A stretch of 64,000 bases of DNA, from contig OX335598.1 in NCBI GenBank assembly GCA_946893605.1, forward strand, positions 620,001 to 684,000, read 5' to 3'. A program made the translations under genes and the position numbers. Every line of letters starts with the position of its first letter. Position 1 is the stretch's first letter. Of this stretch, positions 30,088 to 39,285 are shown piece after piece. The notes beneath the pieces were generated by a model. The model saw nothing but the letters and a program-made list of their open reading frames with translations, did not search any database and was not told where the DNA came from. The DNA is from Candidatus Saccharimonadota bacterium. Its GTDB lineage: Bacteria; Patescibacteriota; Saccharimonadia; Saccharimonadales; Saccharimonadaceae.

Positions 30088-31099
30088 ATGAATAGACTTG
30101 CAATTATAGTTCTTAATTGGAACGGATCCGACGACGCCATAGAGTGTGTTGATTCATTAATAAAACAAACCCTAAAACCTACTATTGTTATAGTAGATAA
30201 TAATAGTAGCGACAATTCTGTTGCCGTATTTGAAGAATATATATCGTCGCATAAAAAAGAAAAGATTATTTTGCTCAAAAACTCAGACAATCTAGGATTC
30301 GCGGGAGGAATTAATACAGGATTAATCTATGCTCTAAAAAACAACTTTGAATATATTGGAGTACTTAATCCGGATGCAATAGCTGATAGAAACTGGTGTG
30401 AAGCTCTCATTTATCAATTATCAAAATACCCAGAATGCGGAATTGCGACTGGAATCTTACAAAGACGCAATAGCAAGACTCTCGACACAACTGGAGATTT
30501 TTACACAACGTGGGGACTTCCTGGACCAAGAAACCGTGATGAGCCCATAAAAAACGCACCAACTAAGCCTGGAGAAATATTTGGTGCAACTGGCGGCGGA
30601 GCTATTTATCGTGCAAAAATCTTTGATGATATAGATATGTTTGATGAAGATTTCTTCATGTATTATGAAGATGTCGACTTAAGCTTCCGAGCGCAATTAG
30701 CCGGCTGGAAAATTCGCTTCACGCCCAAGGCTATCGCTTATCATAAAGTTGGCGCTAGTAGTAAAAAGTTCCCGGATTAACATCTGCAATACTTTTAAGC
30801 TTTTGCCGTTAGTCTTCATTAAAAATGTTCCGGGTAAACTATTTTGGTATATTGGTATACATTTTTACTGACATATTAGTTGATTTTTGCCAGTGCAATT
30901 CGTCACGGCAACGGCTGGCCCCGCATTCAAGGGTACTTTAGCATCAATTATTCACAAACCAGCAGCTTATAAAAAACGTCTTCATATCCAAAAAAATCGT
31001 AAGGTTTCCGTCGACTATATTCGTAATATTATTCACGATGGACCGCTACTAAATCAAACTGGTTTATTAAAATTTAAGCATTTTTTCAGAATAAAATAA
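30088..31099 (+). CDS. GT2 rhamnosyltransferase-like glycosyltransferase (frameshifts in C-terminal part)
   Basis: About 335 aa. The GT-A domain is intact: LAIIVLNWNGSDDAIECVDS, VIVDNNSSDNS, SDNLGFAGGINTGL, YIGVLNPDAI, and FDEDFFMYYEDVDLSFRAQL. This pattern is typical of rhamnosyl- and related transferases, fitting the dTDP-rhamnose genes nearby. Past SSKKFPG (30775) the frame is lost, but KNVPGKLFWYIGIHF, GPAFKGTLASIIHKP and HDGPLLNQTGLLKF in shifting frames continue the usual C-terminal region to a stop at 31099. At least three small indels occur between 30775 and 30920. Confidence 0.82.
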
Positions 31100-31111
31100 T
31101 ATATTTATACT
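31100..31111 (+). promoter_or_regulatory. Leaderless -10 promoter of the GT2 gene at 31112
   Basis: TATATT at 31100-31105, six bases (TATACT), then ATG. A second TATACT abuts the start codon itself. No ribosome-binding site is visible. Confidence 0.5.
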
Positions 31112-32060
31112 ATGAAAATCATTACCCTTCTCATTCCTGTCTACAACGAAGAATCCGTTTTGTCGCAATTATTTAGGCGCTTGGACGAATTTACAAAAAA
31201 CACACCCAATTATCAATTCGAATTTTTCTTCATAAATGACGGCAGCATCGATAAATCTTTTTCAATCATAACCGAGCAATCAAAAAAAGATTCTCGAATT
31301 AGCTATATAAATCTATCGCGAAACTTCGGTAAGGAAATTGCCATGATAGCTGGAATTGACCACGTAAAAAGTGACGCTCTGGTGATTATCGATGCGGATT
31401 TACAAGACCCGCCAGAGCTCATCCAGGAAATGATTTCGTATTGGGAAGATGGTTACGATGACGTCTATGCTCGCCGCAACAATCGACAAGGCGAAACCTG
31501 GCTGAAGAAAAAACCAGCCAATGGTATTACAGAATATTGCAAAAATCGACCAACATCCCCATTCAGGTCGACACTGGAGATTTTCGCTTACTGGATCGCC
31601 GATGTATTGAAGCTTTGCAAAAATTCCGCGAATCTCAGCGCAACACAAAGGCGATTTTCAGTTGGATTGGCTATAAGAAAAAAGAGATATTTTATAATCG
31701 CGACCCCAGATTAGCTGGTCAAACCAAATGGAATTACCGGAAACTACTCAACTTAGCAATCGACGGGATCACCAGCTTTACTACCGCACCGCTACGCATG
31801 GCAACTATTTTTGGATTCATCATTTCGTTCATTGCTTTCGTCTGGATTATTTATCTTTTAGTTCGCCCTTTGTTCGGAGTTTCCACCGGAGCTGGCTATT
31901 CTTCCTTAATGGCAGTTATCTTATTCCTCGGCGGAGTTCAGTTATTATCCCTGGTATAATTGGCGAATACGTAGGACGGATATTTATCGAGACAAAAAAC
32001 AGACCATTGTATTTAGTAGAGGAGTATCATGCAGGAAATATTAAAAAAACACGCCGATAA
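31112..32060 (+). CDS. GtrB/ArnC-like polyprenyl-phosphate glycosyltransferase (two frameshifts)
   Basis: About 317 aa. N-terminal TLLIPVYNEESVLSQLFRRL, FINDGSIDKS, VIIDADLQDPPELI and the family motif GETWLKKK, then after one missing A near 31510 TGDFRLLDRRCIEALQKFRE and NRDPRLAGQTKWNYRKL. Two C-terminal helices follow (MATIFGFIISFIAFVWIIYL and YSSLMAVILFLGGVQLLSL). One G is missing near 31954, after which GIIGEYVGRIFIETKNRPLY reads to the stop at 32060. It transfers a sugar to undecaprenyl phosphate; it overlaps the downstream gtrA-type gene by 32 bases, its expected partner. Confidence 0.87.
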
Positions 32061-32463
32061 ATTCAGGTTTCTTATCGTTGGCAGTACTAATACAGTACTA
32101 GATTTTGGCATACTTTTTAGCCTAACAATCTTCTTAAATATCCCAAAAGAGTTTGCTAATTTTATATCAACATTCGTTGCCTTTTTGTTCTCATTTTTTG
32201 CAAATAAAAAATACACTTTCAAGTCAACATCCCAAAACTTGAAAAAACAATTTCTTTTATTCGTCGCAGTTACACTATTTGGTTTATGGGTAATTCAGAC
32301 AATTATTATCGCTATTATTACACCGATATTTATAAACTTCGGATTAAATAAATCACTTGCTCTATTAATTAGCAAACTAGCCGCTACGGTAGTCAGCCTC
32401 GTTTGGAATTACGTTCTATACTCCAGAATAGTCTTTAAGGATACTAAGAACTCTTCTGACTAA
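32029..32463 (+). CDS. GtrA-family membrane protein
   Basis: A 144-aa protein with four hydrophobic helices (FLIVGSTNTVLDFGILFSL; FISTFVAFLFSFFANKKYTF with the NKKYTF family motif; a middle helix; KLAATVVSLVWNYVLYSRIV). It is likely to flip or hold the polyprenyl-phosphate sugar made by the preceding GT2 enzyme, with which it overlaps. AGAGGAG lies before the ATG. It converges with jag, the two ends overlapping by 20 bases. Confidence 0.88.
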   Translation: MQEILKKHADKFRFLIVGSTNTVLDFGILFSLTIFLNIPKEFANFISTFVAFLFSFFANKKYTFKSTSQNLKKQFLLFVAVTLFGLWVIQTIIIAIITPIFINFGLNKSLALLISKLAATVVSLVWNYVLYSRIVFKDTKNSSD

Positions 32464-32905
32464 TAATCAGACGTCGTTCGCGACCTTCACCTTCAGAATG
32501 CGTATCAATATCGCTATATTCACCAGCCAAGTGATGCACTGTCCAGCGATCAGCAGCATTCAAATTCACTACCTTTGACTCGCCAGTTCGTCGAACTTCC
32601 TCAATCCAGCCGCGCGCCTTTTCGGCAATTTTTTCAGCATGCTGCTTTTTATAGTCCGCAATATCCAAATTTACCCGAACAGTTGACGCTTCTTTATGAT
32701 GAAGCGCTGTCGACAAAAGATTCTGAATACTACGCAATGTTTCCGCATTTCTACCAATTAAAATACTACTTCGCTCGCTATGCGGAATTGAAGCTACAAC
32801 AATTCCATCTTCGATTTTTACTGAAACTTCCAGATTCAAGTCAAAGAACGTTAGCAAATCCTCTAAATATTTTTTTACAAATTCAACCGTTTCAATTTGG
32901 TCCAT
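32444..32905 (-). CDS. jag: KH-R3H RNA-binding protein Jag/KhpB-like
   Basis: A 153-aa protein. Residues about 1-75 form a KH domain (IPHSERSSILIGRNAETLRS with the GxxG-like IGRN loop) and the R3H domain ends RWTVHHLAGEYSDIDTHSEG followed by GRERRLII. The longer Jag N-terminal domain of Firmicutes is missing. It probably binds small or messenger RNAs. It follows yidC, the conserved order rpmH-rnpA-yidC-jag near the origin. GGAGGAATT precedes the start. Confidence 0.93.
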   Translation of the reverse strand: MDQIETVEFVKKYLEDLLTFFDLNLEVSVKIEDGIVVASIPHSERSSILIGRNAETLRSIQNLLSTALHHKEASTVRVNLDIADYKKQHAEKIAEKARGWIEEVRRTGESKVVNLNAADRWTVHHLAGEYSDIDTHSEGEGRERRLIISQKSS

Positions 32906-32914
32906 AATTCCTCC

Positions 32915-33835
32915 TTAATCCTTAGCCTTGATCCGAGTTACCCTGGCCTCTGTAGCCTTTTTAACACGTTTATCGATTTTTGTCGATGCTTTAGATTTTT
33001 GGGATGATTTTTTATCTGCAATTTCTTGCATTTCTTTAGAGTCTTGCTTGAAGATAATATAGTTCTGGAGATATCCCACGGCACTAGCTGTCGTTAAATA
33101 AAGCGCCAAAGCTGCCGGCAAATATACAATCACGAAGAACATCATTACTGGCATAAATTTCATCATTTTTCGTGTCATAATGGCATTTACTTCTGCCTGA
33201 TCTGCTTCTTTTCCATCGCCAGCCTCAGCTAAAATGTCACGCAATTTACGATTACTGTCGGATTGGGGCGACAATTGTTTTGAAGTTAAATATTGCAAAT
33301 ACGCCGCGACTGCTGCCAAAATAACCAAGCCAACAACAATTCCATTCTTTGATATCGCGTGTTGCGTCAAATCTATAATTCCCAGGAAATTCTGATTAAA
33401 CTGATCTGGATTATTCACTAAATTATTAGCAACCGGCAGATTTTTCATAAAATCATAAACATATTTTCCTAAGTCGGCGCGGCTAGAAACAAAAATCTGC
33501 ACCACTCGATACATCGCAATCAAAATTGGTAACTGAATAATCATAACGCCAATTGAGCCAAAGGCACTGACGTTGTGTTTTTTATAAAGCTCCACCATCG
33601 CCAAGTTACGCATTTGTGGATTTTTTGCGTACTGTTTTTTGATCTTCACTAGCTCTGGCTGCATTTTACGCATTGCCTTTGCTTGATGAAGCTGCTTCTT
33701 AATTAGCGGCCAAAGTAAAAGTCTTACAATAATCGTAAAGATAATGACGCTAACACCAAAATCCGGAATCAGACTATAAATAGCCATTAGCAAATTTAAA
33801 ATCGGTCGAACAATAAACTCATCAAAAAAACTCAT
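32915..33835 (-). CDS. yidC: Membrane protein insertase YidC
   Basis: A 306-aa protein of the Gram-positive type, without the large periplasmic domain. It has the family core (FGVSVIIFTIIVRLLLWPLI with the functional Arg in the groove; QLPILIAMYRVV; LPAALALYLTTASAVGYLQN) and a basic C-terminal tail (KIDKRVKKATEARVTRIKAK) that can contact ribosomes. It inserts proteins, including likely the membrane components encoded here, into the membrane. The start is set by a leaderless promoter just upstream. Confidence 0.95.
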   Translation of the reverse strand: MSFFDEFIVRPILNLLMAIYSLIPDFGVSVIIFTIIVRLLLWPLIKKQLHQAKAMRKMQPELVKIKKQYAKNPQMRNLAMVELYKKHNVSAFGSIGVMIIQLPILIAMYRVVQIFVSSRADLGKYVYDFMKNLPVANNLVNNPDQFNQNFLGIIDLTQHAISKNGIVVGLVILAAVAAYLQYLTSKQLSPQSDSNRKLRDILAEAGDGKEADQAEVNAIMTRKMMKFMPVMMFFVIVYLPAALALYLTTASAVGYLQNYIIFKQDSKEMQEIADKKSSQKSKASTKIDKRVKKATEARVTRIKAKD

Positions 33836-33847
33836 GTCTTGATTATA
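33836..33847 (-). promoter_or_regulatory. Leaderless -10 promoter of yidC
   Basis: On the minus strand TATAAT (33847-33842) is followed by CAAGAC and the ATG at 33835, exactly six bases of spacing. No ribosome-binding site. Confidence 0.6.
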
Positions 33848-33859
33848 GCAAAAAAGCGC

Positions 33860-34207
33860 CTATTTATACAGTTGAGCTTGAGAGAAAAGATTCTTTATTG
33901 TCTGTTTTAGATCTTTATGTGGCATAGATAAAACTTCCGCTGAAAATATAATAACAGCCACGTCTTGATCATTTTTCATATTAGGTAGCTCCAAGCGAAT
34001 AATTTCATAAATACGTCGACGTATACGATTCCGACGCACCGCTGATTTTAGGACTTTTTTACTAACAACAACCGCAAATCTGCTGTGATTTCGATATGGG
34101 TTTTTCACGTATTTTATCGTGGCTATAGACGAACGAACCGCTTGCCCATTTTTATAGACAAACTTAAGACTGCCATGACCATGAAACCGATTACATTGTT
34201 GTAACAT
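33860..34207 (-). CDS. rnpA: Ribonuclease P protein component
   Basis: A 115-aa basic protein with the RNase P signature in SAVRRNRIRRRIYEIIRL (about residues 55-72) and the early FVYKNGQAVRS segment. It binds RNase P RNA for tRNA 5' processing. It lies between rpmH and yidC as in most bacteria. TATAAT occurs eight bases before the ATG at 34207 on the minus strand, so it may also have a near-leaderless transcript besides read-through from rpmH. Confidence 0.95.
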   Translation of the reverse strand: MLQQCNRFHGHGSLKFVYKNGQAVRSSIATIKYVKNPYRNHSRFAVVVSKKVLKSAVRRNRIRRRIYEIIRLELPNMKNDQDVAVIIFSAEVLSMPHKDLKQTIKNLFSQAQLYK

Positions 34208-34266
34208 ATTTTACAATTATATCAAAAAATCCCGCCTTCATCGACGGGATAATTTTTAGCTATCAA

Positions 34267-34404
34267 TTAAATAGCAATTTTAGCGCGACCCTTTAGGCGG
34301 CGGCGCTTCAAAACCAGCCTACCAGCCTTGGTAGAAACTCGTGCCCTAAAACCATGCGTCTTTGCACGGTGTCGGGTGTGTGGTTGAAATGTTCGCTTTG
34401 GCAT
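34267..34404 (-). CDS. rpmH: 50S ribosomal protein L34
   Basis: A 45-aa basic protein, [20 protein letters not shown] and so on, ending in [13 protein letters not shown]. It matches L34 over its whole length, including the RAKTHGF core. It is first in the minus-strand rpmH-rnpA-yidC-jag group and faces dnaA across the origin region. Confidence 0.96.
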   Translation of the reverse strand: MPKRTFQPHTRHRAKTHGFRARVSTKAGRLVLKRRRLKGRAKIAI

Positions 34405-34627
34405 ATCAACAAATAGTATATATTCTTTCAGTACTTTTTGCAAGTCGACAATGACTTTTCCACTATCGACGTATATTTTTCCACAGTTTTAACAGATGAG
34501 AATTTTAATTGTGGAAAACTCCACCCCTGTTTTGAATAGTAATATTTCTACTACGTTTATACTTGTGGAAAACTTCCCTTATTTGCTATAGTAAAGACAG
34601 TTAACAGAATTTGAGGGAGTAATTTTC
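34405..34627 (+). other. Origin-proximal region upstream of dnaA with DnaA-box-like sites
   Basis: A 223-base gap between rpmH and dnaA. DnaA-box-like nonamers: TTTTCCACT at 34456, TTTTCCACA at 34477, and TGTGGAAAA (reverse orientation) at 34510 and 34564. A TATAGT box near 34588 and GAGGGAG before the GTG serve dnaA. The repeated boxes suggest autoregulation of dnaA and part of the origin. Confidence 0.75.
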
Positions 34628-35983
34628 GTGGATAGTCATGCGGTTTGGCAGGGTGTTTTAGGTGAGATTGAAGTAACTGTATCGTCTTCGTCGTTTACTG
34701 CGTGGTTCAAAAATACCAAATTGGAAATAATCTCCGACAAAGAAGTTCTTATAATTGCGCCGAATATTTTTGCTAGAACTCAACTTGAAAAGCGATTTCA
34801 CCCGCAAATATTAGAAGCCTTGGCTCACAACGGCATCAATGCTCCGTCTATTTCTTATAACGTCGAATCTAGTAATAAAAAACCGCGCGTTAATCGTGAA
34901 GTTGATAAAAGCGGACAACAAGAAACAGCGAAGCCGCTGATTTTACCATCGAGGAAATCTCATTCTAGTAATCTTAATCCCAGGTACACCTTTGACAACT
35001 TCATCGTTGGCTCAAGTAACGATTTGGCCTACGCTGCCTGCCAAGCAGTCGCCGCACATCCAGGAGAAAAATATAATCCGCTCTATCTTTACGGAGGCTC
35101 TGGACTTGGTAAAACTCACTTAATGCAAGCTGTTGGTAATGAGATAGTTAAAAAACAATCTTCGGCACGAGTGCTTTACATTACTACAGAAACGTTTGTT
35201 AATGAGTTTCTGGATTCTATTCGTTTCAAGAAAAAAGGTTTTTCTGATAAATATCGCAATGTCGATGTCTTGATTGTCGACGATATGCAATTTATCGCTG
35301 GGAAAGAAAAAACTCAGGACGAATTTTTCCATACATTTAACGATCTTCATCAGAACAATAAGCAAATTATCATTAGCTCAGACAAACCGCCAAAAAGTAT
35401 TCCTACTCTAACCGATCGTTTGCGCAGTCGATTTGAATGGGGTATGGCAATTGATATTCAGATGCCCGATTATGAAACTCGTTGCGCTATTGTTAAAGCG
35501 AAAGCCGAACTCAGCAACACTGAACTAGATTCTGATGTTGTAGAATATCTGGCGACCAACTTTAAGACGAACATTCGCGAACTGGAAGGCGCTTTGAATC
35601 GACTGCTTGCTTATGCGGAAATGCAGAATTTCACGCCTGATTTGGCGGCGGCTGAAGGAATTTTGGGAGATATTAAACGCAATAGACCGCAACACATAAC
35701 CGCCAAACAGATACTTGATAAGACGGCGCGATATTATAATATTGACGTGAAAGATATGTGCTCATCCAGACGAGATAAATTTATCGCGATGCCAAGACAA
35801 ATTGCTATGTTTCTTCTACGCAGTGAACTGAAAATGAGTTTTCCGAAAATTGCCCAAGAGCTTGGACGAAAAGACCACACGACCGCTATGCATTCAATTG
35901 AAAAAATTACTAAAGAAAGCCTTACAAATGTCAGTATTCGCGAACAAATTAACGACATTAAGGATAAATTATATGTTCATTAA
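34628..35983 (+). CDS. dnaA: Chromosomal replication initiator DnaA
   Basis: A 451-aa protein with an intact frame. Domain I covers residues 1-80, a short linker, then the AAA+ domain from about 115 with Walker A YGGSGLGKTHLM and Walker B VLIVDDMQFI, the arginine-finger region LTDRLRSRFEWGMAI, and the C-terminal DNA-binding domain with GRKDHTTAMHSIEKI, which reads the DnaA box. It starts at GTG with a strong ribosome-binding site. Together with dnaN it marks the chromosome origin. Confidence 0.97.
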   Translation: MDSHAVWQGVLGEIEVTVSSSSFTAWFKNTKLEIISDKEVLIIAPNIFARTQLEKRFHPQILEALAHNGINAPSISYNVESSNKKPRVNREVDKSGQQETAKPLILPSRKSHSSNLNPRYTFDNFIVGSSNDLAYAACQAVAAHPGEKYNPLYLYGGSGLGKTHLMQAVGNEIVKKQSSARVLYITTETFVNEFLDSIRFKKKGFSDKYRNVDVLIVDDMQFIAGKEKTQDEFFHTFNDLHQNNKQIIISSDKPPKSIPTLTDRLRSRFEWGMAIDIQMPDYETRCAIVKAKAELSNTELDSDVVEYLATNFKTNIRELEGALNRLLAYAEMQNFTPDLAAAEGILGDIKRNRPQHITAKQILDKTARYYNIDVKDMCSSRRDKFIAMPRQIAMFLLRSELKMSFPKIAQELGRKDHTTAMHSIEKITKESLTNVSIREQINDIKDKLYVH

Positions 35984-35984
35984 T

Positions 35985-36184
35985 TGTGGAAAAGCTGTGC
36001 AGATGTTGTGTTTTTGCGGCGACTTACCAACACACAGATCTGTGGAAAGAAAACGACAAGTCAGCAGACAGTGGAATAATACACAAATATCCACTATAAA
36101 GTCCACAAATAGCACACAGGGTTTTCCACCTATTTTATCGCCACTTTACCCCTGTTTGAACACATTTTTTACCCAGTTTCCACA
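35985..36184 (+). other. Probable oriC: DnaA-box cluster between dnaA and dnaN
   Basis: The 245-base dnaA-dnaN gap holds several boxes in both orientations: TGTGGAAAA at 35985, TGTGGAAAG at 36041, TTTTCCACC at 36122 and GTTTCCACA at 36176, plus weaker GTGGAATAA and TCCACAAAT sites between them. AT-rich tracts follow at 36165-36220. The same nonamer family lies upstream of dnaA, making a bipartite origin likely. Confidence 0.75.
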
Positions 36185-36228
36185 GCACCTATTACTATTA
36201 AGACTAATTAAAAATTAAGGAAAGTATA

Positions 36229-37320
36229 ATGAAAGTATCAGTCACCCAAGAAAAACTTGCAAAAGCACTTAATCTAATCAAAGATATCGCATCAAGCCGT
36301 AATGAACTGCCGATATTGAATAATATTTTACTTCGTACTGACGGAGGAAGATTATTGATTGCTGGAACGAATTTGGAAATTGCTTCTACTCAATACATTG
36401 GTGCGAAAATTGAAGATCATGGATCTATTACAATCCCTGCCCGATTGGTGTCAGAATTCATTACAAACCTACCAAGCGGCCCGGTGGAACTTGAAACTAA
36501 AAACGAGCATTTGCATATAACTTCAGGAAAATTCTCATCAGTTATCAATGGCGTAGTGGCTGATGAATATCCTGAGTTACCTACAATTGATGAAAAGGCT
36601 GCCGTACAATATGAAATTGACGTTGAGGATCTTAAGAAAGCCATAGTTCAAACAAACTGGCTGCGTCTGCTGTCACGCGAGCAGTTCGCGGGAGTTTATT
36701 GGCACAATTACGAAGGGTCGCTATACTTTCAGCCGCTACTGATGGCTAAGGCTGGCGGAAAAGCGCCTGATAAAGTCAGACAATGAAGTATCAGCTATTA
36801 TTCCCGCCTCTACTCTGGCGGAAGTCAGTAAAAGCGTCGGTGACGAGAAGAAAATTACGGTTCTTTTTGACGATTCTCAAGTTTGTTTTAAGACGGGAGA
36901 TATGGAAATTGTTAGTCGATTGATTGACAGGAAATTCCTGATTATCGCCAATTGATTCCATCAACTGCTGAAACTGAGATTGTTATTAAGAAGTCTGATT
37001 TTAGTCGAGTTACGAAAATTGCGGCTTTATTCGCGCGTGAATCTGGCGGTGGAATTACAATTACCGCATCAGAGGAAAATTCCCTGCTTTCTATTCATTC
37101 GATTGCGTCTGAACTTGGCGAGAACACCTCAGAGGCAACAGCCAAAATATCCGCAGATGGTCAAGTAACGCTTAATTCACGCTACCTAACGGAGGTTTTG
37201 AATATTATTGACGCGGATGAAATCGTATTTTCGTTCAATGGTAAATTGTCGCCGTGTGTAATTCGCGAGCAAGTAAAAAATCCTGATTATACGCACATTA
37301 TTATGCCGCTTAAGAGCTAA
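36229..37320 (+). CDS. dnaN: DNA polymerase III beta clamp (frame broken, probably by sequence errors)
   Basis: The intended protein is about 365 aa, the normal beta-clamp length. MKVSVTQEKLAKALNLIKDI opens domain I; the C terminus is TEVLNIIDADEIVFSF followed by a last segment ending IIMPLKS, close to the usual IMPMR ending. Between 36655 and 36955 the frame is lost repeatedly, yet conserved blocks appear in turn in different frames: AAS, AGVYWHNYEGSLYF, AATDGY, LAEKRLIKSDNEVSAIIPAS, and DYRQLIPSTAETE. Each shift is explained by one missing base (for example TTTCA, TATAGG, TTCCCTGAT). This is an essential, normally single-copy gene, so true inactivation is unlikely. Its stop overlaps the convergent gene by a few bases. 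Confidence 0.93.
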
Positions 37321-38042
37321 ATATCTCTGTAGGTGTAGCACCAGTCAGGATTCGAGCCTCTACATTGAACTACAGCTCCTGTAGATTTCTCTTTCTCTGT
37401 TGGCCAGATGTGATTATTGACTTTGATGTCGTAGTCTTCTTGGTTTATTCTCTTTTCTTTTAGTTTGGCAAACGCCTCGTCAATTTGAGAGCGGTTAAAA
37501 TAGTCCGTTACTGTTATACATATTCCTATAGTCTTATCTCCTCCAGATCGATATCTGTTACATGGAAATATATAGAAATCTCTGCCGTGGATAGGTAAAG
37601 ATTTGATAGCAGGATTTTTATTTTCCAATTGACGAGTAGCTTCTTTACCTTTTTTACCAGCTATACCCTCCTTGATATCAGTGTACTTGTCTTTTGTATA
37701 TTCTTTTTTAGCTTCATCTGTAATAGGTTCTAAGGCGAATATGATGTTTTTCTTCTCGTTTTTGTTAATATTTATTTCTGTAGTATAACTTTCAAATCCA
37801 TTGGCCGAGAAAGTAAATTTATGGTTGCCGTGCTTTATTTTAATGTCTTTCCTGGATGAAATTCGCTGGTTTTTTACGTCGCCATAAGACATCGTCAAAC
37901 TGTCAGGTATGGAATATACATATATCGTGGCATCGAATTGCAGTAGATAAACCGCGTAGATTATAAGTGAGATGGATAACCCTACGAATGAGACGATAGC
38001 TATTTTGACTTTGCGATCTAATTGCATAAAAATATTGAACAT
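37317..38042 (-). CDS. Membrane-anchored protein with PEGA-like domain, in secretion locus
   Basis: A 241-aa protein: a short cytoplasmic N terminus, one helix (IAIVSFVGLSISLIIYAVYL), then an extracytoplasmic PEGA-like beta domain (about 50-110; KHGNHKFTFSANGFESYTTE), a charged linker and a C-terminal domain with four Cys residues (FPCNRYRSGG, ICITV, QCRGSNPDWCYTY). The function is unknown. It is the last gene of the long minus-strand secretion unit, starting three bases after the hydrolase gene's stop. Confidence 0.65.
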   Translation of the reverse strand: MFNIFMQLDRKVKIAIVSFVGLSISLIIYAVYLLQFDATIYVYSIPDSLTMSYGDVKNQRISSRKDIKIKHGNHKFTFSANGFESYTTEININKNEKKNIIFALEPITDEAKKEYTKDKYTDIKEGIAGKKGKEATRQLENKNPAIKSLPIHGRDFYIFPCNRYRSGGDKTIGICITVTDYFNRSQIDEAFAKLKEKRINQEDYDIKVNNHIWPTEKEKSTGAVVQCRGSNPDWCYTYRDI

Positions 38043-38044
38043 AA

Positions 38045-39256
38045 TTATTTATTTAACCTCGCTACTACATTAGTTGAATATCCTAGCTGTGTTTGAACGC
38101 GACCAATATTAGCATACCTAGGCGGATGATCTCCAAGTGATGCTTCTACTGCAACATTTCCATCACCTTGATCTCCGATATATATCATTGTATGCCCGTA
38201 AGATCCCGAACCGCTGTAGACTAATATATCGCCAGGCTGAAGATCGCTAGGAGATTTAGTATTTATGATGGTATATTTTGATGAATTCATTACATAATCT
38301 CTTTGGATGCTGGTGCCTGCTGGTGGGTAGTCTGGGTCGGCTCCACTGGCGCGCATAACGGTAGCGACATATTTTCCACAGTCTGTCATATCGCCACCCG
38401 CTTCTGGGTTATATTTGGCACGAGCGTCTTCATATGCCTGTGAGGGTGTGCCTGGATTGTCTTTATTTATAAGCCCTTTTGCCGTTTCTACTATGCTTCC
38501 GGCATGTACGCCGCCACTATTTGCGCAATTTGACACATTAGCTGAGCTATTTTCGCTACCACCTTCTCCTGAAGGTACCGGATCTTTGTAGTTTGGGTGA
38601 CCTGATTTTGTAAAGTCGCTGTTAAATAGTTCGTAGATATTTTTAAGATAGTTTTGAGTTTCTGTTGGAGCATCAGTTAAAGGACTGGAGTCAGACGTGT
38701 GGTTTTGAATATTACCTCCGCCCCAGTTGTAAGCACCCGCTGCATATAGAATTGTCATAGGTTCCCGCTTCCATGGACTACCAATGTCGCCTAATGGAGT
38801 ATTTTTATCAGTATTCAGAGACTTAACTAGGTGTGCGGCAGAAAAAACAGCATCATAAGGGTTCATAATGTCAGCCTTACCATCCCCGTCTCCGTCTTCG
38901 GCGTGACCACTCCACGTTCCCGGCATAAACTGCATAGGACCACTAGCGCCAACCGGTGAAGATGCTCATTGAGAGTTTAATGCTTCCCAGGTATTTCCCT
39001 GTTCTGTTAAGTATAATGCTGCCAGGAAGTTAGGATTAACGCCGTGCTTTTCTGCTGCTGCGGAAAAAATTTTCCCCCAGTCTGGTGGGATGTTTAGATA
39101 ATTCGGCTGACACAGATCCTGCAGCTTCGGTACAGGCAGAACTTTTTGAACTGTATAATCGTATATTTTGAGCAGGATAATCAGCCTCCGTTAGGGCTGA
39201 GGTGTTTTGCGATAGCAATAATATTGCGATCATAGAAATATAATAGACTTTTTCAT
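38045..39256 (-). CDS. Bifunctional peptidoglycan hydrolase: lytic transglycosylase plus NlpC/P60 or CHAP (disrupted frame)
   Basis: About 403 aa. The signal region (MKKSIIF, then MIAILLLSQNTSA after an indel) is followed by a transglycosylase domain with the catalytic Glu in FLAALYLTEQGNTW, then ASSPVGASGPMQFMPGTW and LYAAGAYNWGGGN. After a Ser-rich linker, a Cys-His peptidase domain has DCGKYVATVMRASG (Cys) and YGHTMIYIGDQ (His). An in-frame TGA at 38966-38968 falls where Trp is expected (TGG to TGA); frame shifts lie near 39240 and 39130. It is VirB1-like and would open the wall for the secretion channel. Confidence 0.85.
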
Positions 39257-39285
39257 TTTATCTAAACCTTCCCCCTTGCATAAAT

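Noticed and set aside
36229-37320. dnaN as a true pseudogene
   Set aside because: Conserved clamp segments are all present in order in alternate frames and each shift is one base in a short run. The gene is essential and no second copy is in the window.
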